Shown in pieces: positions 41,647-50,536 of a DNA stretch of 64,000 bases. This stretch comes from Clostridiales bacterium COT073_COT-073. Its GTDB lineage: Bacteria > Bacillota > Clostridia > Lachnospirales > Vallitaleaceae. The position numbers were made by a program, and so were the translations under genes. The stretch lies in the NCBI GenBank assembly GCA_003858485.1, contig RQYD01000010.1, forward strand, positions 19,020-83,019, read 5' to 3'. The notes under the pieces were generated by a model. That model saw nothing but the letters and a program-made list of their open reading frames with translations. It was not told where the DNA came from and did not search any database. Positions within the stretch are counted from its first letter, which is position 1. Every line of letters begins with the position of its first letter.

Positions 41647-42669
41647 ATGAGATGGGATATGCCTGTTTTTAATGAGCAGACAGTGGAGTTTAATAAAGTG
41701 TATGATGGGCGTTGGGATACCTTTCGTGGTTTAGGAAAAATTGGCGAATATCGTGTCTTAGCCCAAACAGAGGATTGTGTTGTAATTCGGGTGGAGAATG
41801 ACACCGGCGAAGGCGACATGATTTTGTATCAGGTCTTTGATGGTGTGTTTTTGATGTATAATGATTTTCATATGTCTGCCTATGCTTCTGTATATCAGGC
41901 GGTAGAAACAATGCTGGCGGTAGATTATTGCCGTGAGGGAAGCCTTGCTTTGGAACTGGATAATGGTATGTATTATATGAAGAAAGCGGGCAATGTTTGT
42001 ATTGATTCGCGGGTTCATCACAGGGGAATGAATTATTTTCCGACCAATCATTATCATGGAATTACGATTGGATTTGTTAATTCATTGGCAGAAAAGGCGA
42101 TCAGTCAGTATGCAGCCGGTATTCCTATTAATCTTGCGGAGATACGAAGGAAATTCTGTGGAGAAGATGGATATTTTATTATACAGGAGGAAGAAACACT
42201 AAAACGATTGTTTACTGATCTGTACCGAGTACCGGACAAGGCTAAGCTTCCTTATTTTCGGGTTAAAGTCTTGGAATTGTTGGTTTGCCTGTCGGTAATT
42301 GAGGCAAAGAACATAAAAGAAGAAGGCTCATACTTCTACAAGGATAAGGTGGAAAAAACCCGGGCAGTACAAAAACTGATCTCCGAAAATATAGAGCAGG
42401 ATTACACGATTAAAGGGTTAGCGGAACAGTTTGAGATTTCGCAGACGGCTCTGAAAGAGTGTTTTAAGAGCCTGTATGGGAAGCCGATCTACACTTGGCT
42501 GAAAGAATATCGCATTGGTAAGGCCAGAGAATATCTGACAGAAAGAGAAGATATGAGCATTATAGATATTGCGATAGCAGTTGGTTACAAGAGTCAGGCA
42601 AAATTTGGTGCTGTGTTCAAAAAAATATGCGGCATGACTCCAAAGGAATATCGGAATCAAAGACATTAG
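41647..42669 (+). CDS. AraC family transcriptional regulator
   Basis: 340 residues. An N-terminal ligand domain without a recognised fold (about 1-230) and a C-terminal double HTH (about 240-340) with FEISQTALKECFKSLYGKPI and the terminal SQAKFGAVFKKICGMTPKEYR signature. PchR/YbtA-like overall. AGAGGAG precedes the ATG. Transcribed with two ABC half-transporters starting 19 nt downstream, a triad like ybtA-ybtP-ybtQ of yersiniabactin import. It probably activates them in response to their substrate. Confidence 0.9.
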   Translation: MRWDMPVFNEQTVEFNKVYDGRWDTFRGLGKIGEYRVLAQTEDCVVIRVENDTGEGDMILYQVFDGVFLMYNDFHMSAYASVYQAVETMLAVDYCREGSLALELDNGMYYMKKAGNVCIDSRVHHRGMNYFPTNHYHGITIGFVNSLAEKAISQYAAGIPINLAEIRRKFCGEDGYFIIQEEETLKRLFTDLYRVPDKAKLPYFRVKVLELLVCLSVIEAKNIKEEGSYFYKDKVEKTRAVQKLISENIEQDYTIKGLAEQFEISQTALKECFKSLYGKPIYTWLKEYRIGKAREYLTEREDMSIIDIAIAVGYKSQAKFGAVFKKICGMTPKEYRNQRH

Positions 42670-42688
42670 TTAAAGGAGAGATACATAG

Positions 42689-44449
42689 ATGAAGAAAAAA
42701 GGAATTATGGACTACATCTTCCAGTTTGCGGGAGAGCATAAAAATGCATATATAAAAAGTATTATCTTTGCCTTGATAGGAGTGGTTTTTTCGCTCGTTC
42801 CTTATATCTTGATGGGCGATATGGTAAAGAAACTTTTTTCAGGAGAAAGAAATTTTAATATTTATCTGATGGAAGGATTGGCAATGGCTGTATTTTGGAT
42901 ACTTAGAGTGGTTTTTCATACCCTGTCCACCAATATATCCCATCGGACAACCTTTAAACTGATCAGCAATGTGCGCATTCAACTGGTAGATAAACTTTCA
43001 CGTCTCCCCCTTGGTACGGTACAAGCAATGCCGAGCGGAGGGGTAAAAAACATAATCTGTGAGCGAACAGATTCTATGGAGCCAACTCTGGCACATGTTG
43101 TGCCGGAATTTACAGCTAATATCTGTGCGCCAATTATGCTGTTTATTTATATTTTGACGATTGACTGGCGGATGGCGATTCTGTCACTGGCCACGCTTCC
43201 GGTTGCAGCAATAGCTATGGCTTGGATGTTCAAAGACAGCACTGTTCGTTTTCAAAAAACGCAAGACACAACCAAGAAACTAAATGCTACAGCGGTCGAG
43301 TACATTGGTGGGATTGAAGTCATTAAGGCATTTGGAAAAGCAGAAAGCTCTTATCAGCGATTTGCAGATGCTGCCAAAGAAAATGCAGGCAGTTTTATTG
43401 AATGGATGATGGCATGTATTGTTCCTTTCGCAATCGGCATGGTCATTACTCCGGCAACATTACTTTCAGTTTTGCCTGTTGGCGCAATCTTTACAATGAA
43501 TGGTTCTCTTTCTCTGACGAATTATATTATGATCGTTATTCTTTCCTGCGGTCTGATTACGCCGCTTATTACGGTGATGGGTTATAATGATGATATTACC
43601 AAAGCAACTTCAATTTTTAAAGAGATCGATGATATTTTGAATCTGGCAGAACTGAAACGTCCGGAAATCAGCAAGCAACTGCCAGTAAGTCATAACATCA
43701 CCCTTAATAATGTGCATTTTGGATATGAAGAAAAGGAAGTTCTTCATGGCATCAATCTGGAAATTCCAGATGGGAGTGTTACCGCATTGGTAGGACCATC
43801 CGGCAGCGGAAAGTCAACGGTGGCACGTCTGGTTGCATCTTTGTGGGATGTACGGGATGGCAGTATCAGAATCGGCGGGGTGGATATTCGGGATATGTCG
43901 TTATCCGACTATAATGCACAGATAGCATATGTTTCGCAGGACAGTTTTCTATTTGATACTTCTGTCCGTGAGAATATTCGTATCGGCAAACCTTCAGCAT
44001 CAAACAAAGAAGTTGAAGAGATTGCCCGGAAAAGTGGTTGCTATGACTTCATTATGGCGCTGGAAGATGGATTTGATACCATTGTTGGAGGCAGCGGAAC
44101 ACATCTTAGTGGAGGAGAGAGGCAGCGCATTTCCATTGCCAGAGCAATGCTGAAAAATGCACCGATTTTGATTCTGGATGAAGCAACTGCCTACACAGAC
44201 CCTGAGAATGAAGCCGTTATCCAGCAGTCGGTTTCCGAACTTTCAAAAGGTAAGACATTGATTGTGATAGCACACAGACTTTCCACGATAATTGATGCTG
44301 ACCAGATCGTGGTGATAAAAGATGGAAATGTGGAGGCCAAAGGAACCCACTCCGATCTTCTGAATTCCAGTTCTCTTTATAAGAATATGTGGGAGGCTCA
44401 TATTTATGCGAAAGATGTATACGAAGTGGAAGGAGGAGTGTTTGCATGA
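42689..44449 (+). CDS. ABC half-transporter, permease-ATPase fusion (first)
   Basis: 586 residues: six-helix ABC transmembrane domain (about 15-310) fused to an ATPase with Walker A GPSGSGKST (about 371-379), signature LSGGERQR and Walker B ILILDEATAYTD. An unusual Tyr-Thr follows the catalytic Glu where Ser/Ala-Leu is commoner. It resembles YbtP/IrtA-type half-transporters, which form heterodimers with the next gene and can import ferric siderophores despite their exporter fold. AAAGGAGAG precedes the ATG. It overlaps the partner by 4 nt. Confidence 0.9.
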   Translation: MKKKGIMDYIFQFAGEHKNAYIKSIIFALIGVVFSLVPYILMGDMVKKLFSGERNFNIYLMEGLAMAVFWILRVVFHTLSTNISHRTTFKLISNVRIQLVDKLSRLPLGTVQAMPSGGVKNIICERTDSMEPTLAHVVPEFTANICAPIMLFIYILTIDWRMAILSLATLPVAAIAMAWMFKDSTVRFQKTQDTTKKLNATAVEYIGGIEVIKAFGKAESSYQRFADAAKENAGSFIEWMMACIVPFAIGMVITPATLLSVLPVGAIFTMNGSLSLTNYIMIVILSCGLITPLITVMGYNDDITKATSIFKEIDDILNLAELKRPEISKQLPVSHNITLNNVHFGYEEKEVLHGINLEIPDGSVTALVGPSGSGKSTVARLVASLWDVRDGSIRIGGVDIRDMSLSDYNAQIAYVSQDSFLFDTSVRENIRIGKPSASNKEVEEIARKSGCYDFIMALEDGFDTIVGGSGTHLSGGERQRISIARAMLKNAPILILDEATAYTDPENEAVIQQSVSELSKGKTLIVIAHRLSTIIDADQIVVIKDGNVEAKGTHSDLLNSSSLYKNMWEAHIYAKDVYEVEGGVFA

Positions 44450-46191
44450 TTACCACCTTGAAAAAATTTTTTGATTTCTGTACAAAAGAGAATCGTCATC
44501 TGTTTTATCGCACACTTGTAATAGGTGTATTGATTGCTTTTTGTCAAGCCAGTAAGTTTCCGGCGATTTATTTGGTTATGGACGCATTTCTTAAAAATAA
44601 TATATCAGGCAGTAAAATTTTGACTGGATTTATCATACTGCTTGTTTCTGTAATTGTCGAATCTTTCTTGCGCGGTAGATCTACCATGTTGCAGTGCCGG
44701 GCGGGATATGGGGAATGTGCCAGAAAGAGAGTGGAAATTGCCGAGCATTTGCGCTATCTGCCCATGGGCTATTTTAATGAGAATAGTCTTGGTGAAATAA
44801 CGACCATTACCACCAATGTGATGGAGCAGCTTGGTGATGTGGCCACCCGGGTGGTAATGCTGACAACTCAGGGTATTCTTAACACCGCCATTATCATTCT
44901 GATGATTCTGGTATTTGATTGGAGGATAGGCATCATTTGCCTGATGGGAATAACAATATTTGCTGCTATAAATCATGCTATGCGCAAAGCAAATGCAGAA
45001 ACTACTGTCAAAAAACTTGAGGTTGATACCAAGGTAATTTCCGGTGTATTGGAATATGTCCAGGGCATTTCCGAGGTAAAGGCTTATAATATGATTTCCA
45101 CATCAAGAAAGAAACTGGATGATACCATTCGGATGGCTGGTGATATGAATACGGAGATGGAGATGATTTGTAACCGTTATATCCCGCTTCAGAATATTGT
45201 GATGAAACTGACAGGGGTGGCGATTTTAATTGCTTCAATTGGCTTTTATCTGAATGGCTCTATGGAAATGCTTGAGGCAATTATCATGATGATTATGTCT
45301 TTCATGGTGTTTGCTGGCATTGAGGCAATGGGTGCTTATTCCTCTTTGCTTAGAGTAGTTGATTTATGCGTTGATCGTGGAGAAGAAGTGCTCTCACTTA
45401 AATTGATGGATATTTCCGGTGAAAGCTATATGCCAAAGACAAATCATATTGAAGTATCTGGCATTGACTTTGCATATGAGAAGAAGAAGATTATTGATAA
45501 TATGTCTTTGCGCATTCCGGAAAAAACAACGGCAGCTTTTGTAGGACCGTCCGGAGGAGGGAAGACCACCCTATGCCATTTGATTGCCCGATTCTGGGAT
45601 GTGGATAAGGGTATGGTCAAGCTTGATGAAAAGAATGTCAAAAAATATTCGATGGATTCTCTTATGGAGAATTTCAGTTTTGTGTTTCAGAATGTTTATC
45701 TGTTCAACGATACGATTGCCAACAATATTCGGTTCGGACGACCGGAGGCCTCAATGGAGGAAGTGACAGAGGCAGCTAAAAAAGCTTGTTGTCATGACTT
45801 TATTATGGCTTTACCGGATGGATATAATACCATGATCGGTGAGAAGGGCACTTCTCTTTCAGGTGGAGAAAAACAGCGGATTTCCATTGCCAGGGCAATT
45901 ATGAAAGATGCGCCTGTTATTATCCTGGATGAAGCAACTGCCAATGTCGATCCGGAAAATGAAAAGGATTTGATGGAAGCCGTCCAGGCACTGACAAAGG
46001 AAAAGACGATTTTGATGATTGCCCACCGCCTGAAAACGGTTAGAAACGCAAATCAGATTTTTGTGATAGATAAAGGACAAATTGTCCAGCGCGGAACTCA
46101 TAATGAACTGATGAAGCAGGATGGAATTTATCAGCGATTTGTTGATTCCAGAAGACAAGCGATCGGCTGGAAGATAGGAATGACTGATTAA
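44446..46191 (+). CDS. ABC half-transporter, permease-ATPase fusion (second)
   Basis: 581 residues from the ATG at 44446 (AAGGAGGAG upstream; the frame extends to 44389 inside the previous gene). Same architecture as its partner: six helices, then Walker A GPSGGGKTT (about 365-373), signature LSGGEKQR, Walker B VIILDEATANVDP. Both ATPase sites look intact, so the heterodimer need not be asymmetric. Import of a metallophore or export of a peptide are both possible; the AraC-ABC-ABC arrangement favours the former. Confidence 0.9.
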   Translation: MITTLKKFFDFCTKENRHLFYRTLVIGVLIAFCQASKFPAIYLVMDAFLKNNISGSKILTGFIILLVSVIVESFLRGRSTMLQCRAGYGECARKRVEIAEHLRYLPMGYFNENSLGEITTITTNVMEQLGDVATRVVMLTTQGILNTAIIILMILVFDWRIGIICLMGITIFAAINHAMRKANAETTVKKLEVDTKVISGVLEYVQGISEVKAYNMISTSRKKLDDTIRMAGDMNTEMEMICNRYIPLQNIVMKLTGVAILIASIGFYLNGSMEMLEAIIMMIMSFMVFAGIEAMGAYSSLLRVVDLCVDRGEEVLSLKLMDISGESYMPKTNHIEVSGIDFAYEKKKIIDNMSLRIPEKTTAAFVGPSGGGKTTLCHLIARFWDVDKGMVKLDEKNVKKYSMDSLMENFSFVFQNVYLFNDTIANNIRFGRPEASMEEVTEAAKKACCHDFIMALPDGYNTMIGEKGTSLSGGEKQRISIARAIMKDAPVIILDEATANVDPENEKDLMEAVQALTKEKTILMIAHRLKTVRNANQIFVIDKGQIVQRGTHNELMKQDGIYQRFVDSRRQAIGWKIGMTD

Positions 46192-46300
46192 ATTGCACTC
46201 TTTATCAGGGACATAAAACCCATCTGGTCACTTTTGGGAGCAGGATAAAACTAAAGGCTCTTTGTCAAATCGGGTTGATAAAGAATAAAATCATGTTTGA

Positions 46301-46403
46301 AAGGGGCTGTTGCAAAATGCAGATCTTACACAAGATATAAGGTAAAACACAAGAATTTTACCTTATATCTTGTGTGAAAATTTTAAAATGCAACAGCCCT
46401 TTT
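46301..46403. repeat. family B palindrome, copy 3
   Basis: AAGGGGCTGTTGCA (46301-46314) pairs with TGCAACAGCCCTTTT (46389-46403). A nested 22-bp stem (46326-46347 with 46356-46377, one G-U) leaves a short loop. Right-hand TTTTATT follows. It ends the ABC operon and is the cleanest family member. The 110 bp before it (46192-46300) hold nothing recognised. Confidence 0.8.
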
Positions 46404-46444
46404 ATTGGATAAACTAAAAAAGGCTGAGCGGATTATATGAAATA

Positions 46445-46490
46445 TAAAAAGAGCGCTGTAAAATGACTTAATTATCATTTTATAGCGCTT
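46445..46490 (-). terminator. rpsT terminator
   Basis: AGCGCTGTAAAATGA (46452-46466) pairs with TCATTTTATAGCGCT (46475-46489; one G-U). On the minus strand it is followed by CTTTTT. Confidence 0.88.
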
Positions 46491-46520
46491 CATTTCTTCT
46501 CTCTACAGATTTTTAAAATA

Positions 46521-46784
46521 CTAACTTAATTCGTTTACTAATTTGGTTAAGCGGGAAACTTTACGAGCAGCGGTATTTTTGTGATAGATACCTTTGGAAG
46601 TAGCCATGCTGATGCTCTTGATTGCAGCTCTTAATTCAGTTTGAGCAGCAGCAGCATCTTTGTTTTCAACTGCTACAATTACTTTTTTGATTTGAGTCTT
46701 AACTGCTGATTTAATGCTCTTGTTTCTTAATGTTTGACGCTTGGTCACATCAATTCTTTTGATTGCCGATTTAATATTTGCCAT
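46521..46784 (-). CDS. rpsT: 30S ribosomal protein S20
   Basis: 87 residues, exactly the usual length, from the ATG at 46784 (AGAGGTG upstream); the frame runs further upstream but that part is leader. Sequence MANIKSAIKRI at the start, a Lys/Ala-rich three-helix protein with KGIYHKNTAARKVSRL near the end. It binds 16S rRNA early in 30S assembly. Monocistronic with a perfect promoter, a leader hairpin and a strong terminator. In enteric bacteria S20 represses its own translation; whether the hairpin here serves that is unknown. Confidence 0.97.
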   Translation of the reverse strand: MANIKSAIKRIDVTKRQTLRNKSIKSAVKTQIKKVIVAVENKDAAAAQTELRAAIKSISMATSKGIYHKNTAARKVSRLTKLVNELS

Positions 46785-46815
46785 TTGTTCACCTCTATAA
46801 AAATGATCGATTGGG

Positions 46816-46840
46816 AATATCCGAAATTGTTTTGGATATT
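46816..46840 (-). promoter_or_regulatory. hairpin in the rpsT leader
   Basis: AATATCC (46816-46822) pairs with GGATATT (46834-46840), about 30 nt upstream of the start codon. Candidate autoregulatory structure. Confidence 0.35.
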
Positions 46841-46895
46841 TCAGTTGCATGTTTGTGGCTGGTAATAGAGAGTTTACCCCACAACATTCCTAAAT

Positions 46896-46924
46896 ATTAT
46901 ATGTACTGGCAAGGGAAATGTCAA
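46896..46924 (-). promoter_or_regulatory. rpsT promoter
   Basis: On the minus strand a perfect consensus: TTGACA, 17-bp spacer, TATAAT. Confidence 0.9.
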
Positions 46925-47131
46925 GTGTTTTTTTCAAAAAGTTGGCTTCCTCTTATTTTTGCCAAATTATCTGGCCATACATTATAAACAATAAGAATAG
47001 AAGTGATTTAAAAGATAAAAACTGAATTTTATTGAGTATAAGATGATTTAAAATATAAAAAAATATTGAAAAAGATGAAAAAATATTTTATGAATATTTC
47101 ATTTCTTTTTCTTTAATTTTCAATAAAGATG

Positions 47132-47140
47132 TGGTATAAT
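47132..47140 (+). promoter_or_regulatory. extended -10 promoter of the 6-TM chemoreceptor
   Basis: TGGTATAAT is an extended -10 element (TGn-TATAAT). The -35 region is weak. Transcription would begin about 47147, giving a leader of nearly 200 nt. Confidence 0.5.
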
Positions 47141-47163
47141 GTTCGCGAATAAAGCGTGAGTGC

Positions 47164-47223
47164 GATTGCTAGTGTAGAACCTAATATATGCTTGCATAAA
47201 TATTGGGTTCTACACTAGCAATC
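47164..47223 (+). other. 24-bp leader hairpin
   Basis: GATTGCTAGTGTAGAACC plus six further bases (47164-47187) pair over 24 bp, with one G-U, with 47200-47223 around a 12-nt loop. It starts about 17 nt into the predicted transcript. No T-run follows, so it is not a terminator. It matches no riboswitch class I know. Confidence 0.6.
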
Positions 47224-47343
47224 ATATGAGTGCTAACCAGGCTTTTGGCCAAACACGAGACAGGATAAGAAATGCATATCAGTGCCAGTAGTTTAGCTTG
47301 AAATTTAAAATTTAGTAGTAGAGGATGTGGAGGAAGAAGGACC

Positions 47344-48795
47344 ATGCATTTAGATTATGTAAAACGAGTTAATAAGTACTTTGGCTTTGCCATGACCATT
47401 TTGTTTATCATTTCTGTTCCGCTTTATGTGATAGGCTTTATTCATAAAGATGACTATCCGTTGGTGCTTTGTGTATTGATTCAAGCTTTGTTTTTTTTGA
47501 TTTGGCGGAATAATGATAGTAAACAACTGATTTTACAAAAGATTTTTATTGTTTTTACTCTGATGGTAACCTTGTTTGGAATGACTGCTACTCCCCCGAG
47601 TATCGGTGTAATCGCAATGATGGGAACCACTTTGGTCAGTATGTATCTGGATAAGGTGATCCCGGTGATATCCATGGTGTTGCTGGATGCTCTGATGCTG
47701 TTTTATTTGATTGTGGGCAATGGCAGAATTGGTGCCAAAGATTTAATTATACATATGGGAGTTTTTACGATTGGCTCAGTGGCAATGTTTTTTATTTGTT
47801 CGGTGGCCAAGTCCAGCTTAATGGCTTCCTTGATTGAAAAGCAAAAATCGGAACAGGCATTTATGGAAATTCAAAATACTTTGGAAAATCTGACAGTAAA
47901 CACAACAGCACTAAATTGTAATATTGAAGATTGTTTTCAAAGAATCAGCAATTTAAATACAGAAAGTATGAATATGAGTAATACCGCCGCCACGATTTAT
48001 AATAATATTGAACATCAGGCCAGTGGAATTGCCAGAGTAAATGAAAAGATGATGGATGCCAGTCAGCGAATGAAAGCAATTCATGATCAAGCAGAAAATT
48101 TATTGAATATTTCCGAAGCCATGAATCAGATCGTTGAGCTGGGAACAACGGAATTGAAAAAAATGATCGCGCAAATGGCAGATATCAAAAAGACATCAGA
48201 TAATACCAATGCAGTTATTCAGGAATTCAATCAAAATATGATGAAGGTAAATTCAGTAATTCAGGGAATTGCCTCAATTGCTCAGCAAACCAATTTATTG
48301 GCACTGAATGCTTCCATAGAAGCAGCCAGGGCCGGCGAAGAAGGCCGAGGCTTTTCGGTGGTAGCAGAAGAGGTCCGCAAATTAGCTGAGGAAAGTACAG
48401 AAAAAACCGAACAAATTAATGATATTTTAAGGATGATCAATGAAAAAACGGAATTGATAATTACCGAATCGAATAACAATATTGCGGTTATCAATAGCGG
48501 TCAGCAAATTATCACAGATGTGGAAAGTAGTTTCCGGCAAGTAAAGGAATCATTTGCGCAAATCAAATCAGAAGTCAATATGGAAGTGCAGGAAATTCGG
48601 CAGGCCGGTTCCTTATTTGAATTTATTGATAATGAATTTAAAGATATTGTTGAAATATCAGGTCATCAGGCAGACTCTACCCAGACATTGACCAGAAGTA
48701 TTGAAGAAAATCAACAGAACACCAATGTTATTTATGAGGCAATGAAAAAGATCAGTGAATCAACAGAGAATTTAGTGAACATGGCAAAAAATTAA
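47344..48795 (+). CDS. methyl-accepting chemotaxis protein with six-helix membrane input domain
   Basis: 483 residues. Six hydrophobic helices (about 15-165) with only short loops replace the usual periplasmic sensor, so it probably senses something in or near the membrane. No clear HAMP domain follows; a coiled region (about 170-250) leads to the signalling bundle with the tip [20 protein letters not shown] (about 313-332). GGAGGAAGAAGG precedes the ATG. Membrane-bound, signals to CheA/CheW encoded elsewhere. Followed by a small ORF and the CD0519-type gene, possibly co-transcribed. Confidence 0.9.
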   Translation: MHLDYVKRVNKYFGFAMTILFIISVPLYVIGFIHKDDYPLVLCVLIQALFFLIWRNNDSKQLILQKIFIVFTLMVTLFGMTATPPSIGVIAMMGTTLVSMYLDKVIPVISMVLLDALMLFYLIVGNGRIGAKDLIIHMGVFTIGSVAMFFICSVAKSSLMASLIEKQKSEQAFMEIQNTLENLTVNTTALNCNIEDCFQRISNLNTESMNMSNTAATIYNNIEHQASGIARVNEKMMDASQRMKAIHDQAENLLNISEAMNQIVELGTTELKKMIAQMADIKKTSDNTNAVIQEFNQNMMKVNSVIQGIASIAQQTNLLALNASIEAARAGEEGRGFSVVAEEVRKLAEESTEKTEQINDILRMINEKTELIITESNNNIAVINSGQQIITDVESSFRQVKESFAQIKSEVNMEVQEIRQAGSLFEFIDNEFKDIVEISGHQADSTQTLTRSIEENQQNTNVIYEAMKKISESTENLVNMAKN

Positions 48796-48810
48796 GGAGG
48801 AAATAAGCGA

Positions 48811-48867
48811 GTGACTATGGACAGAGAAGTATTTTCTTTTTGGGAAAGGGTTTATAACGAAAAATGA
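48811..48867 (+). CDS. 18-codon ORF translationally coupled to the CD0519-type gene
   Basis: GTG 48811 to TGA 48865-48867 encodes MTMDREVFSFWERVYNEK. AGGAGG (48795-48800) lies 10 nt upstream, whereas the next gene has no Shine-Dalgarno of its own. The TGA overlaps the ATG at 48864 (ATGA). This is the layout of a coupling peptide that delivers ribosomes to the downstream gene. An ATG two codons in (48817) is an alternative start. Confidence 0.55.
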   Translation: MTMDREVFSFWERVYNEK

Positions 48868-50051
48868 GTAAAAAAGAGCCGAAAAAAGAGCAAAAAATTA
48901 AATTAAAGCAAAATATTAAATTAAAGAAGGAAATTGGATGGGAAGCGCCGATCTTTATTGTTTTATTCTTATCTTTGTTTTTATTTATGGGCAATATCAT
49001 GGGTGGAACCAATATGATTAAAACAATGATGGCAACTGCTTTTGATCTGCTGGTTAATGTTTGCTTTTACTTAATGGCAGTCGCAGTTTTGGCGGGCGGG
49101 ATTTCCGGAGTATTGTCCGAATTTGGAGTTATTGCTTTGGTAAATAAAGCAATTTCAGTGGTAATGAAGCCAATTTATGATTTGCCCGGGGCCAGCTCAT
49201 TGGGAATGCTCAATTGTTTTATGTCAGATAATCCGGCTATTTTAACTTTGGCATTTGATGATAATTTTCGGCAATATTTTAAAAAATATCAATTGCCAGC
49301 TTTAACTAATTTGGGAACTGCTTTTGGCATGGGATTAATTACAGTGACTGCAATGATGGGCTTTCCGGTACCGGGAGCATTAAAAGCAGCTTTTATCGGT
49401 GTAATGGGTGCAGTCGTCGGCAGCATTATTTCAGTACGACTGATGATCATGAAAACCAAAAGATATTATGGTACCACAGAATGGGTAGAAACTCAAAATG
49501 CCGGTCAAATTCCAATCGGAATGCGCAAAGTCCGGGAAGGTTCCATTGGTTCGCGCTTTATTCAGTCTCTGTTAGATGGCGGTAAAATTGGGGTTGATAT
49601 GGGCATGTCAATCATTCCTGGAGTTATTTTGATTTGTACGATGGTGATTATGCTCAATAACGGCATAGGTGATGCCGGTGTATACAATGGATCAGCCAAT
49701 CAGGGAATTGCGGTTTTACCTAAAATTGGAGAATATTTACAGTTTATTGTTGGTCCGTTATTTGGCTTTAGTGCTCCAGAAGCGATTGCGGTGCCGATTA
49801 CTGCGCTTGGCAGCTCAGGAGCGGCGATTGGTATGGTGGCAGAAATGGTAGCCAGAGGGAAAGTATCGGGTAATGATATTGCCGTATTTACGGCTATTTG
49901 TATGTGCTGGAGCGGCTATTTATCGACTCATATTGCCATGATGGATGCATTAAAAACAAAAGAAATGACCGGCAGCGCCATTTTTTCACATACGATTGGC
50001 GGGATTGGAGCTGGAATTGCGGCTCATTTATTTTGGATGATTTTGGGATAA
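48864..50051 (+). CDS. CD0519/CD1768-type membrane protein
   Basis: 395 residues with an N-terminal Lys-rich cytosolic tail and about nine membrane helices. I recognise it as the clostridial family named after C. difficile CD0519/CD1768, which contains nucleoside-recognition (Gate)-like segments (around FDLLVNVCFYLMAVAVLAGG and the second half GPLFGFSAPEAIAVPITALG). The function is unknown; Gate proteins occur in nucleoside transporters and spore-maturation proteins. The start is inferred from coupling to the preceding 18-codon ORF. Followed by a 19-bp perfect terminator stem. Confidence 0.75.
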   Translation: MSKKEPKKEQKIKLKQNIKLKKEIGWEAPIFIVLFLSLFLFMGNIMGGTNMIKTMMATAFDLLVNVCFYLMAVAVLAGGISGVLSEFGVIALVNKAISVVMKPIYDLPGASSLGMLNCFMSDNPAILTLAFDDNFRQYFKKYQLPALTNLGTAFGMGLITVTAMMGFPVPGALKAAFIGVMGAVVGSIISVRLMIMKTKRYYGTTEWVETQNAGQIPIGMRKVREGSIGSRFIQSLLDGGKIGVDMGMSIIPGVILICTMVIMLNNGIGDAGVYNGSANQGIAVLPKIGEYLQFIVGPLFGFSAPEAIAVPITALGSSGAAIGMVAEMVARGKVSGNDIAVFTAICMCWSGYLSTHIAMMDALKTKEMTGSAIFSHTIGGIGAGIAAHLFWMILG

Positions 50052-50081
50052 TTTAAGAAGTCAGCCATTGGGACTTCATTT

Positions 50082-50137
50082 ACACCGGCTTTTTAAGCAG
50101 CAAATGATATTTTCTGCTTAAAAAGCCGGTGTTTTAT
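50082..50137 (+). terminator. terminator after the CD0519-type gene
   Basis: ACACCGGCTTTTTAAGCAG (50082-50100) pairs perfectly over 19 bp with 50114-50132, followed by TTTT. Confidence 0.85.
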
Positions 50138-50464
50138 GATTAAAAATAATTTACAGTCAAAAAACTGAAAAATTCTAAGTTGTCTTTCGCATAGTTTTTA
50201 GGAAACTTGCAGCTTGCAAGGTTCGCTTACATGGCTTCGCTTTTGCAATATACTTCGCAAATTGCTTTCGTTCTTGCTATTCTGCGTTTCTTTAAAAACC
50301 GGATGTGTGCCCGCCAAATTTATTTTTAAAGGAGGCAGGGAAAACTAAGTTAAGACTTTATGCAGACAATGCATATAGTAGGCGGAAAAATGAAATTAGC
50401 CAGTATATGGAAGGAATGTGATTTGGATTAAATAAAAGAAAAGTATAATAAGTTTAAAAATGTT
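50138..50464. other. intergenic stretch with a start-less minus-strand frame
   Basis: On the minus strand an open frame of about 45 codons ends at a stop at 50198-50200 and reads HPVFKETQNSK ... HVSEPCKLQVS, without a start codon or ribosome site. The DNA has short GC-rich repeats (CTTGCAGCTTGCAAG, TTCGC units). It may be a repeat relic. Otherwise no feature. Confidence 0.3.
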
Positions 50465-50493
50465 TTGCATATTTTTAATAGGTATGATAAAAT
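50465..50493 (+). promoter_or_regulatory. promoter of the NhaC-type gene
   Basis: TTGCAT (50465-50470), 17-bp spacer, TAAAAT (50488-50493). Confidence 0.65.
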
Positions 50494-50536
50494 TATGGTG
50501 TTATCTTTTAGAACTACTACAAAGGAGAGCAAATAA

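Noticed and set aside
47224..47343. c-di-GMP riboswitch before the chemoreceptor
   Set aside because: I could not find the conserved class I or class II core bases; only the separate 24-bp hairpin is real.
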